Assembly: GCA_038745535.1 (NCBI GenBank)
Contig: JBCDLI010000001.1
Span: forward strand, 107,012-171,011
Reading direction: 5' to 3'
Length of the DNA: 64,000 nt
Source: JBCDLI01 sp038745535
GTDB taxonomy: Bacteria > Pseudomonadota > Alphaproteobacteria > Rhizobiales > Rhizobiaceae
In this document: piece by piece, positions 18,154-27,160 of the stretch
How positions within the stretch are numbered: position 1 is the first letter of the stretch
Layout of the letters: each line of letters begins with the position of its first letter
Notes under the pieces: generated by a model
What the model was told of the DNA's origin: nothing
Databases searched by the model: none
Seen by the model: only the letters and a program-made list of their open reading frames with translations
Program-made: the position numbers and the translations under genes

Positions 18154-18288
18154 ATGAGCACACACAAAATGCACGAAGGATTTGATCTTCAACTGGAAGA
18201 TTTTGATCGTGCGGCCCACTACGAGACGGCGACGATTGCGTTGGTATCACTTGCGTCGTTAACTGCACTCTTGGTTCTGTGGCTTTAG
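18154..18288 (+). CDS. 44-residue single-pass membrane peptide
   Basis: Small gene with AGGG five bases before the ATG. The first 24 residues are polar and acidic/histidine-rich (HEGFDLQLEDFDRAAHYE). The last 18 form one hydrophobic helix, ATIALVSLASLTALLVLWL, ending at the stop. It therefore looks like a tail-anchored inner-membrane peptide. It sits 23 bases after ssb and is followed by one base and the TTG of the next gene, so translation is probably coupled. I do not recognise the family; the ribosome site, spacing and sharp amphipathic layout support it. Confidence 0.6.
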   Translation: MSTHKMHEGFDLQLEDFDRAAHYETATIALVSLASLTALLVLWL

Positions 18289-18289
18289 C

Positions 18290-18670
18290 TTGCGGGCTTT
18301 CGTGCACCTACTCCGAATTATCACCGCTGTATGTGTTTCCCTGTTGTCGACTGCTTCATATGCGGGTGATGTCACCATCGTAGACGCAGAGGCGGTTGAG
18401 ACTTCACCGGGCAAATGGAACTTCTCCGTAACTGTTGAGCACGGCGACACCGGTTGGGATCACTATGCCGATGCGTGGGAAGTTCGTGATGCAAAGGATA
18501 ATGTTCTCGGCACGCGAATACTGGCTCATCCTCATGTGAACGAGCAGCCATTCACGAGATCGCTCTCCGGCGTAGAAATTCCGGCCAGTGTTGACGATGT
18601 GCTGATCTTTGCGCGTGACAGCGTGCACGGGTGGAATGAAGATTCGCTTGAATTCAAGCTGTCGAGATAA
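18290..18670 (+). CDS. exported protein of unknown function
   Basis: 126 residues from a TTG start one base after the preceding small gene. A signal peptide of about 24 residues (RIITAVCVSLLSTASYAG) is followed by an apparent beta-sandwich: WNFSVTVEHGDTGWDHYADA, then ILAHPHVNEQPFTRS, then FARDSVHGWNEDSLEFKL. Histidines and tryptophans are well spaced for a periplasmic binding or stress role, but the function is unknown. The last 17 bases overlap the 3' end of convergent marC. Confidence 0.8.
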   Translation: MRAFVHLLRIITAVCVSLLSTASYAGDVTIVDAEAVETSPGKWNFSVTVEHGDTGWDHYADAWEVRDAKDNVLGTRILAHPHVNEQPFTRSLSGVEIPASVDDVLIFARDSVHGWNEDSLEFKLSR

Positions 18671-19283
18671 GCGTTTTGATGCCGTCGGCAACGAATTGCA
18701 CGGCGAGCGCGGAAAGAATAACGCCCAACAGTCGTGTGAGGACTGATCTTCCCGTCTCGCCGAGAAGTCCATCAATGCGGTCGGCTGCTAGAAATGTCAG
18801 CCATGTTAAGCTCAGTATCGCCGCGATTATGCCGACAAGTGCTACACGCTCGGGTATTGTAGAGAAATCTCCTGACAGCAAAATAGCTGCGGAAATTGCG
18901 CCGGGTCCCGCGATCAGCGGAATTGCAAGCGGGAATACCGAAACGGATCGCGCTTCATCATCGGAAATCACGATATCTGCTGTGGCCGCGTGACGTTGTT
19001 GCCGCCGCTCAAAGATCATCTCAAATGCAATGAAGAACAGCAGCAAGCCACCCGCGACACGAAACGCGGCGAGGGATACACCGAAGACGGATAGGATGGC
19101 GGCACCAGCAATCGTGAAAACCGTCATGATGATCATCGCGAGCCAGATGGCACGTGTTCCGGTTTCCCGCCTTTGTTTTCGATCCATGCCGGTCGTGAGG
19201 GCCAGAAACAACGGCGCGAGGCCTATCGGGTCGATCGTGACAAGAAGCGTGATAAAAGCGTTTATGAGTAGATCAGCAGACAT
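18654..19283 (-). CDS. MarC-family integral membrane protein
   Basis: 209 residues with about six transmembrane helices. The N-terminus FITLLVTIDPIGLAPLFLAL and the central FPLAIPLIAGPGAISAAILL are the MarC signatures. The family was once linked to multiple antibiotic resistance, but the role is not established. The gene is convergent with the exported unknown and overlaps it by 17 bases, leaving no room for a separate terminator. Confidence 0.93.
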   Translation of the reverse strand: MSADLLINAFITLLVTIDPIGLAPLFLALTTGMDRKQRRETGTRAIWLAMIIMTVFTIAGAAILSVFGVSLAAFRVAGGLLLFFIAFEMIFERRQQRHAATADIVISDDEARSVSVFPLAIPLIAGPGAISAAILLSGDFSTIPERVALVGIIAAILSLTWLTFLAADRIDGLLGETGRSVLTRLLGVILSALAVQFVADGIKTLISTA

Positions 19284-19411
19284 CGAAGCCGCCTAACGTG
19301 GAAAGCGGTTGATCGGAAGCGTAATTGTCGTGTTTGCTTGGGTTTGGCTTGGTTTCACGCCATAGGCGCGCTAGACAAGGCGGGCGAATCTAACAGTGTG
19401 GATTACAAGGC

Positions 19412-22174
19412 TTGAGTGACGAAACGCCGATAGGTGGTGCGGGCGGCGGTGACGCCATTGAACCTATTTCCATCATAGAGGAGATGAAGCGGTCTTATCT
19501 CGATTACGCGATGAGCGTTATCGTGAGCCGCGCGTTGCCCGATGTGCGTGATGGATTGAAGCCGGTGCACAGGCGCATCCTCTATGCGATGTACGACAGC
19601 GGTTATCACTGGAACCGCAAATACGTGAAATCGTCGAAGATCGTCGGTGATGTGATGGGTAACTTCCACCCACATGGTGACGGTGCGATTTATGATTCAC
19701 TTGTGCGCATGGCGCAGGATTGGTCGCTTCGGGTTCCACTCGTCGATGGCCAGGGAAACTTCGGTTCAATCGACGGCGATCCGCCAGCGGCAATGCGCTA
19801 TACGGAATCGCGGCTCGATAAAGTGGCTCACGAGCTGCTTGATGACATCGACAAGGACACTGTCGACTTTCAGGATAATTACGCGGCAGATCGATTAGAA
19901 CCGAAGGTACTTCCCGCGCGCTTCCCCAACCTCTTAGTGAATGGGTCCGGTGGCATCGCGGTTGGCATGGCGACCAATATTCCGCCGCATAATCTGACTG
20001 AAGTCGTGAACGGTTGTATCGCGATGATCGAAAATCCTGCGATTTCGCTCCTCGATATGATGCAGATTATTCCGGGCCCCGACTTTCCAACAGGCGCGTT
20101 GGTTCTCGGTCGTGCGGGCATTAAGTCCGCCTATGAGACAGGCCGTGGCTCGATTGTGATGCGAGGCCGCGCGGGCATCGAGCAGCGTGCCGGTGACCGA
20201 GAATCAATTGTGATTACGGAAGTGCCGTACCAGGTCAACAAGTCCTCGATGATTGAGAAGATGGCCGAACTGGTGCGCGACAAACGCATCGAGGGCATCT
20301 CTGATATCCGGGATGAGTCGGACCGGCAGGGCTATCGCGTTGTTGTTGAACTCAAAAAGGATGCGGTAGCGGACGTGGTGTTGAACCAGCTGTACCGCTT
20401 TACGCCCCTGCAGACGTCGTTTGGCGCCAATGTTGTCGCGCTGAATGGCGGAAAGCCCGAGCAGATGACGTTGCTCGATATGCTGCGAGCGTTTGTCTCA
20501 TTCCGCGAAGATGTTGTCAGTCGCCGCACCAAATACCTGCTGCGCAAAGCGCGGGAACGGGCCCATGTGCTCGTGGGGCTCGCGATTGCAGTTGCAAATA
20601 TCGACGAAGTGATCGCGCTCATCCGGCGTGCGCCCGATCCCGCCACCGCCCGTGCGCAGCTTATGGAGCGCCGTTGGCCCGCGAAGGATGTTGCGCCGCT
20701 GGTAGAACTTATCGCCGATCCGCGACACCAGCTTAATGATGACGGAACCTATAACCTCTCCGAAGAGCAAGCCCGTGCGATATTGGACCTGCGTCTGCAG
20801 CGTTTGACCGCGCTTGGCCGGGACGAAATCGGCGACGAGTTGAAGTCAATCGGCGAAGAGATCAAAGACTTCCTCGAAATTTTGTCATCGCGGCAACGCA
20901 TTCAGCAGATCGTGAAGGATGAGCTCACCGCGGTGGCCGAGGAATTTGGCACGCCACGCCGCACCGAGATTACCGACGGTGGTCCAGACATGGACGATGA
21001 AGACCTCATCGCCCGTGAGGACATGGTGGTCACTTTCTCCCATCAGGGTTACATCAAGCGTGTGCCACTCGATACGTACCGCGCGCAGCGCCGGGGCGGT
21101 AAAGGTCGGTCGGGCATGGCCACGAAGGATGAAGACTTCGTCACGAAGCTCTTCATCGCCAACACCCACACACCCATTTTGTTTTTCTCGTCGCGGGGTA
21201 TCGTTTACAAAGAGAAGGTGTGGCGCCTGCCAATCGGTACGCCGCAGTCGCGCGGCAAATTTTTACGGAACATGCTGCCACTCGAAAAAGACGAGCGTAT
21301 CACGTCCATTCTTCCGCTGCCCGAAGACGAGGACAGCTGGGCGGAATTGGACGTCATGTTCTGCACTACGCGTGGTACCGTACGTCGCAACAAGCTATCC
21401 GATTTCGTTCAGGTGAACCGGAATGGCAAAATCGCGATGAAGTTTGACGAAGGGTCTGGCGACCAAATCCTTTCCGTGCATACTGCGACCGAGGGAGACG
21501 ATGTTCTGCTTACGAGTGCGGCTGGTCAGTGTATTCGCTTTCCCGTGACGGACATTCGCGTGTTCGCGGGCCGAAATTCGGTCGGCGTGCGAGGCATCAA
21601 TCTCGCCGAAGATGATCATGTGATTTCCATGGCAATCCTGCGACACGTGGAGGCAACGCCTGAAGAGCGTGTCGGCTATCTGAAACATGCTGCGGCTGTG
21701 CGCCGGTCGGACGCCGCAGAGGTAGAAAGTAGTGAGGCTTTAGACGAAGAAGTGGTCGCTGCCGATGCGGTTCTTTCCCAAGAGAGATTGATCGAACTTG
21801 GGGCCGCCGAAGAGTTTGTGCTCACGGTTTCTGAATTTGGCTACGGCAAACGTGTATCGTCCTATGACTTCCGAGTATCGGGTCGTGGCGGTAAAGGCAT
21901 TAAGGCCACCGATACCGGAAAATCTTCTGAAATTGGCTCATTGATTGCCTCCTTCCCGGTCGAGGCGACGGATGAGATCATGCTCGTGTCCGACAACGGG
22001 CAGGTCATTCGTGTGCCGGTCGACGGCATCCGTTTTGCTGCCCGCGCCACAAAGGGCGTCACGATATTCAAGACCCGCGACGGTGAAAAGGTGGTCTCTG
22101 TGGAACGTATTCAGGAGACTGAGACTGAGGATGGCGGCGAGACTTCCGAACCAAACGAAAGCGACGCACCATGA
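19412..22174 (+). CDS. gyrA: DNA gyrase subunit A
   Basis: 920 residues from a TTG start. The breakage-reunion domain contains the active-site Tyr130 (AAMRYTESRL, equivalent to E. coli Tyr122). The C-terminal pinwheel carries the GyrA box AQRRGGKGRSG. In the quinolone-resistance region, E. coli Ser83 is replaced by Gly91 (HPHGDGAIYDS), while Asp95 matches Asp87. An acidic insertion near 755-790 lies between C-terminal blades. Gyrase adds negative supercoils with GyrB, which is not in the window. It starts a long same-strand run that continues to tgt. Confidence 0.98.
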   Translation: MSDETPIGGAGGGDAIEPISIIEEMKRSYLDYAMSVIVSRALPDVRDGLKPVHRRILYAMYDSGYHWNRKYVKSSKIVGDVMGNFHPHGDGAIYDSLVRMAQDWSLRVPLVDGQGNFGSIDGDPPAAMRYTESRLDKVAHELLDDIDKDTVDFQDNYAADRLEPKVLPARFPNLLVNGSGGIAVGMATNIPPHNLTEVVNGCIAMIENPAISLLDMMQIIPGPDFPTGALVLGRAGIKSAYETGRGSIVMRGRAGIEQRAGDRESIVITEVPYQVNKSSMIEKMAELVRDKRIEGISDIRDESDRQGYRVVVELKKDAVADVVLNQLYRFTPLQTSFGANVVALNGGKPEQMTLLDMLRAFVSFREDVVSRRTKYLLRKARERAHVLVGLAIAVANIDEVIALIRRAPDPATARAQLMERRWPAKDVAPLVELIADPRHQLNDDGTYNLSEEQARAILDLRLQRLTALGRDEIGDELKSIGEEIKDFLEILSSRQRIQQIVKDELTAVAEEFGTPRRTEITDGGPDMDDEDLIAREDMVVTFSHQGYIKRVPLDTYRAQRRGGKGRSGMATKDEDFVTKLFIANTHTPILFFSSRGIVYKEKVWRLPIGTPQSRGKFLRNMLPLEKDERITSILPLPEDEDSWAELDVMFCTTRGTVRRNKLSDFVQVNRNGKIAMKFDEGSGDQILSVHTATEGDDVLLTSAAGQCIRFPVTDIRVFAGRNSVGVRGINLAEDDHVISMAILRHVEATPEERVGYLKHAAAVRRSDAAEVESSEALDEEVVAADAVLSQERLIELGAAEEFVLTVSEFGYGKRVSSYDFRVSGRGGKGIKATDTGKSSEIGSLIASFPVEATDEIMLVSDNGQVIRVPVDGIRFAARATKGVTIFKTRDGEKVVSVERIQETETEDGGETSEPNESDAP

Positions 22175-22800
22175 TCGAGCCGCTCGCGTTTGCTTCATTC
22201 GTCTTGGCATGCGCCGCAATCGTCGTTGTCCCCGGTCCGACCGTGACAGTGATCATCGCGAACTCGCTGAAGTCTGGCAGCCGGGCAGGCCTTGCCAATG
22301 TCGCTGGAACGCAGTTCGGTCTGGCGATCATGATTGTTGTGCTTGCGCTTGGACTTGAGACAATCGTCACGGCCATGAGCCACGTCTTTGTTTATGTGAA
22401 GCTTTTGGGCGCTGCGTATTTGATCTGGTTGGGCGTCCAGCTCTGGCGGTCGAATGGCTCGCTGGCCGATCCGACCGATATGAAGGTGAAAAGGCGCTCG
22501 ATGAATGGCTACTTCTGGCAGGGATTTTTGGTTATCTGGTCGAACCCGAAAGCGCTCTTTTTCTTCGGTTCCTTCATCCCCCAGTTTTTAAATCCCGATG
22601 GCAATCTCGCGTTTCAAACGGTGCTGCTGGGTGGCACCTTCATGATCGTCGCGACGGTTTTTGACAGCGTTTACGCGATCTTGGCCGGACGAACCGGCAC
22701 TTGGCTGACATCGGCAAACGTTCGGTTGGTCGAGCGCATTTCGGGAACGTGCTTAATCGGCGGCGGTCTCTGGCTCGCATTTTCACGCCGCGCCGCATGA
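22171..22800 (+). CDS. LysE/RhtB-family amino-acid exporter
   Basis: 209 residues with six hydrophobic helices. The family start IVVVPGPTVTVIIANSLKSG, with its conserved PGP, and the central NPKALFFFGSFIPQFL identify LysE/RhtB translocators. These export amino acids or related metabolites across the inner membrane; the substrate cannot be read from sequence. The ATG overlaps the gyrA stop by four bases and its stop overlaps coaD by four, so translation is coupled on both sides. Confidence 0.92.
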   Translation: MIEPLAFASFVLACAAIVVVPGPTVTVIIANSLKSGSRAGLANVAGTQFGLAIMIVVLALGLETIVTAMSHVFVYVKLLGAAYLIWLGVQLWRSNGSLADPTDMKVKRRSMNGYFWQGFLVIWSNPKALFFFGSFIPQFLNPDGNLAFQTVLLGGTFMIVATVFDSVYAILAGRTGTWLTSANVRLVERISGTCLIGGGLWLAFSRRAA

Positions 22801-23303
22801 CAAACGCCCGCGGCCAGTCCGCCATATATGCTGGATCGTTTGATCCGATGACGAACGGCCATCTGGACGTGCTGACAGCTGGCTTGAGGGTCTTTGACCG
22901 CATCATCGTGGCGGTCGGAATTCATCCGGGCAAGCAACCGATGTTCTCGTTTGACCAGCGAAAGGCGATGATCGAAGCAACTCTGGCAGAATATGTTTCG
23001 GCTGGACGCGTAATGGTTACGAGCTTCGATAATCTGCTCGTGCATGCTGCCAAAGAACTTGGCGCAGAGATCATTTTGCGTGGTCTGCGCGACGGCACAG
23101 ACCTCGACTACGAAATGCAGATGGCAGGCATGAACGAAACGATGTCGCCTGACATCCAAACGGTGTTCGTGCCGGCCAGTCCTGCGGTCCGCACGATTAC
23201 CGCCACATTGGTTCGGCAGATCGCAAAAATGGGCGGTGACGTGTCGGACTTCGTTCCTGAGCCGGTATTGCTCTCACTAAATGATAAGTTGGCAACGCGC
23301 TGA
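22797..23303 (+). CDS. coaD: phosphopantetheine adenylyltransferase
   Basis: 168 residues, standard for CoaD. The nucleotidyltransferase motif is GSFDPMTNGHLDVL near residue 12, and LRGLRDGTDLDYEMQMAGMN near 90 holds the conserved basic residues. It makes dephospho-CoA from 4'-phosphopantetheine and ATP. The chosen ATG overlaps the transporter stop by four bases; 32 upstream in-frame codons belong to the previous gene's sequence and are not conserved. Confidence 0.97.
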   Translation: MTNARGQSAIYAGSFDPMTNGHLDVLTAGLRVFDRIIVAVGIHPGKQPMFSFDQRKAMIEATLAEYVSAGRVMVTSFDNLLVHAAKELGAEIILRGLRDGTDLDYEMQMAGMNETMSPDIQTVFVPASPAVRTITATLVRQIAKMGGDVSDFVPEPVLLSLNDKLATR

Positions 23304-23320
23304 CTTCCTTGGAGTTTTGA

Positions 23321-23893
23321 ATGATCAAACGCATTGTAATGGCAGCTGCTTTTCTCGTTTTCGGATTGGGCTTAGCCAATGCCGATACCGAAAATACCAT
23401 GGTTATCACGCTAAAAGATGGGGAGGTGGTGGTAAATCTTCGGCCTGATCTGGCTCCTCAGCATGTGGAACAAATCAAGGCGTTGGTGCGCGAAGACGCC
23501 TACGACAATGTCGCTTTTCATCGCGTGATCCCGGGTTTTATGGCGCAGACCGGCGATGTTGAGTTCGGCGATATGGAAGACGGCTTCAATGCAAGACGCG
23601 CGGGCACAGGCAGCTCTGATCGGCCTGATCTTCCGGCGGAATTTTCCAGCGAGCCGTTTTTGCGCGGCGTGGTCGGGATGGCGCGTGCGCAAAACCCGAA
23701 TTCCGCGAACTCGCAGTTTTTCATCATGTTTGACGAAGGCCGCTTTCTTGACGGGCAATATACCGTTATCGGAACCGTTGAGAGCGGGATGGAATTCGTC
23801 GACAACATCAAAAAAGGCACCCAAGCCAACAATGGTTCGGTGGCCGATCCCGATCGCATGATCGATGTCCGCATTGCAGCGGACGCAAGCTAA
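23321..23893 (+). CDS. ppiA: exported cyclophilin-type peptidyl-prolyl isomerase
   Basis: 190 residues. A signal peptide (IVMAAAFLVFGLGLANA) precedes a cyclophilin domain with VAFHRVIPGFMAQTGDVEFG near residue 64 and NPNSANSQFFIMFDE near 125. It should assist protein folding in the periplasm. It lies 17 bases after coaD and 17 before a cytoplasmic paralogue, so the pair arose by duplication. Confidence 0.94.
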   Translation: MIKRIVMAAAFLVFGLGLANADTENTMVITLKDGEVVVNLRPDLAPQHVEQIKALVREDAYDNVAFHRVIPGFMAQTGDVEFGDMEDGFNARRAGTGSSDRPDLPAEFSSEPFLRGVVGMARAQNPNSANSQFFIMFDEGRFLDGQYTVIGTVESGMEFVDNIKKGTQANNGSVADPDRMIDVRIAADAS

Positions 23894-23910
23894 TACTTAG
23901 GGGGAATTAA

Positions 23911-24417
23911 ATGTCTGAGGCAGAAAACACGCTTGTCGTTGAGACGACCAAGGGAACAGTGAAAATCGAGATGCGCCCGGATTTAGCGCCAAATCATTGT
24001 GCGCGCATCAAAGAGCTTGCTCGTGAAGGGCAGTATGATGGCGTGGTTTTTCACCGGGTCATCGATGGCTTCATGGCGCAAACGGGTGACGTGAAGTTTG
24101 GCCGCCAAGGTGGTGATCACTTCAACCCAAGCCGCGCTGGGATGGGCGGTTCGTCAAAACCTGACCTGCGTGCGGAGTTCAACGAGGCCAATCACGCTCG
24201 TGGAACCTGCTCCATGGCGCGGTCACAAAATCCGAACTCTGCCAATTCGCAGTTTTTCATCTGTTTTGAGGATGCGTCTTTTCTTGATCGCCAATACACT
24301 GTTTGGGGTCAGGTGACAGAAGGAATGGACGTGGTTGACCAGATCAAGCGTGGCGAGCCTGTGCAAGACCCAGACTCAATCGTGTCGATGAAGGTTGCAG
24401 CGGATATTGCTGCCTGA
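23911..24417 (+). CDS. ppiB: cytoplasmic cyclophilin-type peptidyl-prolyl isomerase
   Basis: 168 residues without a signal peptide. It repeats the cyclophilin motifs of its upstream neighbour: VVFHRVIDGFMAQTGDVKFG, SMARSQNPNSANSQFFICF and FLDRQYTVWGQVTEGMDVV. A strong GGGGG-containing leader precedes the ATG. This is the cytosolic member of the pair and is followed by queA after 12 bases. Confidence 0.95.
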   Translation: MSEAENTLVVETTKGTVKIEMRPDLAPNHCARIKELAREGQYDGVVFHRVIDGFMAQTGDVKFGRQGGDHFNPSRAGMGGSSKPDLRAEFNEANHARGTCSMARSQNPNSANSQFFICFEDASFLDRQYTVWGQVTEGMDVVDQIKRGEPVQDPDSIVSMKVAADIAA

Positions 24418-24429
24418 TGCCGAGGCGTC

Positions 24430-25485
24430 ATGCGCGTTGACCTCTTTGATTTTGAATTGCCGCCGGAGCGCATCGCCTTGCGCCCCGCCGACCCGCGTGA
24501 CACAGCGCGGCTGCTTGTTGTTCGTGGGGCAGATCGCCAAGATTTAAGTGTGCGAGAATTACCCGATTTGTTGGCCGCCGGGGACCTGTTGGTGTTCAAC
24601 GATACCCGCGTTATTCCCGCGCAATTGGTAGGCGAACGCCGCCGGGATGGCGCTCCATCGGCGCAAATCTCGGCAACGCTTCATCTTCGACGAGTGCCGG
24701 ATACTTGGGCAGCGTTTGTGAAGGGAGCAAAGAAGCTCAAAACCGGTGACAAAATCGTTTTCGCTCACGGGTTTTGCGCAACCGTTCTTGGTAAAGCTGA
24801 TGCTGGTGAGGTCGACCTGCAGTTCAATTTTTCCGGCGCTGACTTGGATCGTGCCTTGGCCGAATACGGGCAAATTCCGCTGCCGCCTTACATCGCGTCA
24901 AAGCGTGAAGAAGACTGCCGGGACCGCGAAGACTATCAGACTGTTTATGCCAAACACGCCGGTGCGGTTGCTGCGCCAACGGCCGGTCTCCATTTTACCG
25001 ATGAGCTGCTTTCGAGACTTGCCGATGCGGGTGTTCGGACCACATTCGTGACCCTCCATGTGGGTGCTGGAACATTTTTGCCCGTGAAAGCAGAAGACAC
25101 TGACAACCATCGCATGCACGCGGAAATTGGGCACATTTCAAAAGAGAGCGCTGCCGCGATTAACGAGGCGAAAGCGCAGGGAAGGCGGGTTATCGCCGTT
25201 GGCACCACGTCGCTGCGCCTTTTGGAAACGGCGGCCAATGCCCACGGTCTCGTCAAGCCGTGGTCTGGAGAGACCGATATCTTCATCACTCCGGGCTTCA
25301 AGTTCCGATGTGTTGACGCGCTAATGACGAATTTTCATTTGCCTAAGTCAACGCTGATGATGCTGGTCTATGCTTTCGCAGGTATTGAGCCGATGAAAGC
25401 GGCGTACCGCCATGCCATAGAGCAAGGCTACCGCTTCTATTCATATGGCGATTCAAGCTTGTTGTTTCGAGCCAATGATGGCTGA
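24430..25485 (+). CDS. queA: S-adenosylmethionine:tRNA ribosyltransferase-isomerase
   Basis: 351 residues, full length. It begins MRVDLFDFELPPERIALRPA and carries the conserved blocks LLVFNDTRVIPAQLVGER, GAVAAPTAGLHFTDELL and VTLHVGAGTFLPVKAED. It transfers and isomerises the ribosyl group of SAM to preQ1-modified tRNA in queuosine synthesis. tgt, which inserts preQ1, overlaps its end, so two consecutive pathway steps are coupled. Confidence 0.97.
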   Translation: MRVDLFDFELPPERIALRPADPRDTARLLVVRGADRQDLSVRELPDLLAAGDLLVFNDTRVIPAQLVGERRRDGAPSAQISATLHLRRVPDTWAAFVKGAKKLKTGDKIVFAHGFCATVLGKADAGEVDLQFNFSGADLDRALAEYGQIPLPPYIASKREEDCRDREDYQTVYAKHAGAVAAPTAGLHFTDELLSRLADAGVRTTFVTLHVGAGTFLPVKAEDTDNHRMHAEIGHISKESAAAINEAKAQGRRVIAVGTTSLRLLETAANAHGLVKPWSGETDIFITPGFKFRCVDALMTNFHLPKSTLMMLVYAFAGIEPMKAAYRHAIEQGYRFYSYGDSSLLFRANDG

Positions 25486-26614
25486 CGGCGAATTTGGTTT
25501 TACGCTGAATAATGTGAGCGGCGGTGCGAGGCGTGGTACAATCCAAACCGGCCGGGGCGCGATTGAGACGCCCGCATTCATGCCGGTTGGAACGGTCGGC
25601 ACCGTCAAAGGGCTCTATCTGGATCAGGTGAGTGACGCAGGGGCGGATATTATCCTCGGTAACACCTACCATTTGATGCTGAGACCGGGTGCTGAGCGGC
25701 TCAATCATTTGGGTGGCTTGCACAAATTTATCGGCTGGGAAAAGCCGATTCTCACTGACTCCGGTGGATTTCAGGTCATGTCGCTCGCGGGCCTACGGAA
25801 AATGACCGAGGACGGCGTCACGTTCAAAAGCCACATCGATGGTGACAAATATTTTATGTCGCCCGAGCGTTCGATTGAAATACAGACACTGCTTGGGTCT
25901 GACATTCAGATGCAATTGGACGAATGCGTTGCACTGCCTTCCACACAAGATGAAATGCAAAACGCGATGGAGTTGTCATTGCGTTGGGCGGAACGTTCAT
26001 GGTCCGCGTTTGGAGAACAACCCGGCAAAGCGATGTACGGCATCGTTCAGGGCGGAGATGACGAGAAACTGCGTGAAGCGTCTGCCTGCGCGCTCACCGC
26101 AATGGATTTGCCCGGTTATTCGATCGGGGGCCTGGCTGTCGGTGAACCTCAAGCGGTGATGCTTGCAATGCTGGATGTGGTTTGCCCGCTTTTGCCACAG
26201 AACAAGCCTCGTTACCTGATGGGCGTGGGCACGCCTCAAGACCTGTTGCGGAGCGTCGCGCGGGGCGTTGATCAATTTGATTGTGTGATGCCAACGCGGT
26301 CTGGGCGCCATGGACAGGCTTTTACGACTCGGGGTCGGGTGAATCTACGCAACGCACGACACGTGGAAGATAATCGACCGCTCGATGAAAATATCGATTG
26401 TCCCGCGTCCCGCAACTATTCACGCGCCTATCTGCACCATTTGGTGCGGTCTAACGAGATGCTTGGTCAGATGCTGCTGAGTTGGCACAACATTGCGTAT
26501 TATCAGCATTTGATGCGCGCAATGAGAACAGCCATCGAAGCGAACCGCTTTGCGGCGTTTGCCGAAGAAACAGAAGCCGCATGGGAGGCTGGCGATCTGC
26601 CACCCGTCAATTAG
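25475..26614 (+). CDS. tgt: tRNA-guanine transglycosylase
   Basis: About 379 residues. The start is one of two adjacent ATG codons at 25475 or 25478, inside the end of queA. The TIM-barrel motifs are TDSGGFQVMSL with the catalytic Asp, DECVALPS, GGLAVGEP and the nucleophile region FDCVMPTR. One expected zinc cysteine is in ENIDCPASRNYSRAYLHHL; the usual CxCxxC spacing is reduced, with only one visible Cys there, which is worth checking. It exchanges guanine-34 for preQ1 in tRNAs. Its stop overlaps the convergent gene by four bases. Confidence 0.95.
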   Translation: MMADGEFGFTLNNVSGGARRGTIQTGRGAIETPAFMPVGTVGTVKGLYLDQVSDAGADIILGNTYHLMLRPGAERLNHLGGLHKFIGWEKPILTDSGGFQVMSLAGLRKMTEDGVTFKSHIDGDKYFMSPERSIEIQTLLGSDIQMQLDECVALPSTQDEMQNAMELSLRWAERSWSAFGEQPGKAMYGIVQGGDDEKLREASACALTAMDLPGYSIGGLAVGEPQAVMLAMLDVVCPLLPQNKPRYLMGVGTPQDLLRSVARGVDQFDCVMPTRSGRHGQAFTTRGRVNLRNARHVEDNRPLDENIDCPASRNYSRAYLHHLVRSNEMLGQMLLSWHNIAYYQHLMRAMRTAIEANRFAAFAEETEAAWEAGDLPPVN

Positions 26615-27024
26615 GTGAGGCCTGCAGCGCCGCTGCTGAGGTTCACGCCATCGACTTTCCAGGTGCCGTCTTCCTGCAACTGCATGAAATATATGGCGGT
26701 CCAATCGGTACCGTCCGGGCCGCGAATGAGCACTTCCTGCACAATGCGAGTGTCACTCAGGTTCTCGGTGCGTGCGAAGCTGTAATTGCCAGGTCGGAGA
26801 ACTGGATCGTAGCCCTGCTTCACCATCGACATGAAGCGGTCCAGTGTCGGGAAAATGCTTTTGATGGTCGGCGAGGCGTTGGTGTAAGCGGTCTCGTAGT
26901 CACCTGCGATGAACGACTCCAGCTGCGACGTGATGATCTGCCGGGCGGCGTTCTCGTCTGCTTGTGCGGGCAAGGCCGAAAACATGAAAAGCGCTGCGAG
27001 TGCTAGGGATTTAAATTTGGTCAT
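26611..27024 (-). CDS. exported DUF4864-like protein
   Basis: 137 residues from the ATG at 27024, which follows GGAGG with good spacing; 19 upstream in-frame codons are left out. A signal peptide (FKSLALAALFMFSALPAQA) is followed by ARQIITSQLESFIAGDYETAY and a cystatin/NTF2-like body with PTIKSIFPTLDRFMSMV. It ends with DGTWKVDGVNL. The pattern matches DUF4864, a periplasmic family of unknown role. It is convergent with tgt. Confidence 0.85.
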   Translation of the reverse strand: MTKFKSLALAALFMFSALPAQADENAARQIITSQLESFIAGDYETAYTNASPTIKSIFPTLDRFMSMVKQGYDPVLRPGNYSFARTENLSDTRIVQEVLIRGPDGTDWTAIYFMQLQEDGTWKVDGVNLSSGAAGLT

Positions 27025-27160
27025 AGCGACACCTCCACCACGAAAGCTAGCTGTATGGTGTGAAACGGCAAGCGTGAGCACAATGAATTAGCTGCGACCA
27101 ACTTGCGCCAAAGCGCGAATGCATTAAACGCGAGCGCAATGACTTTGGTGGAAATTGATA

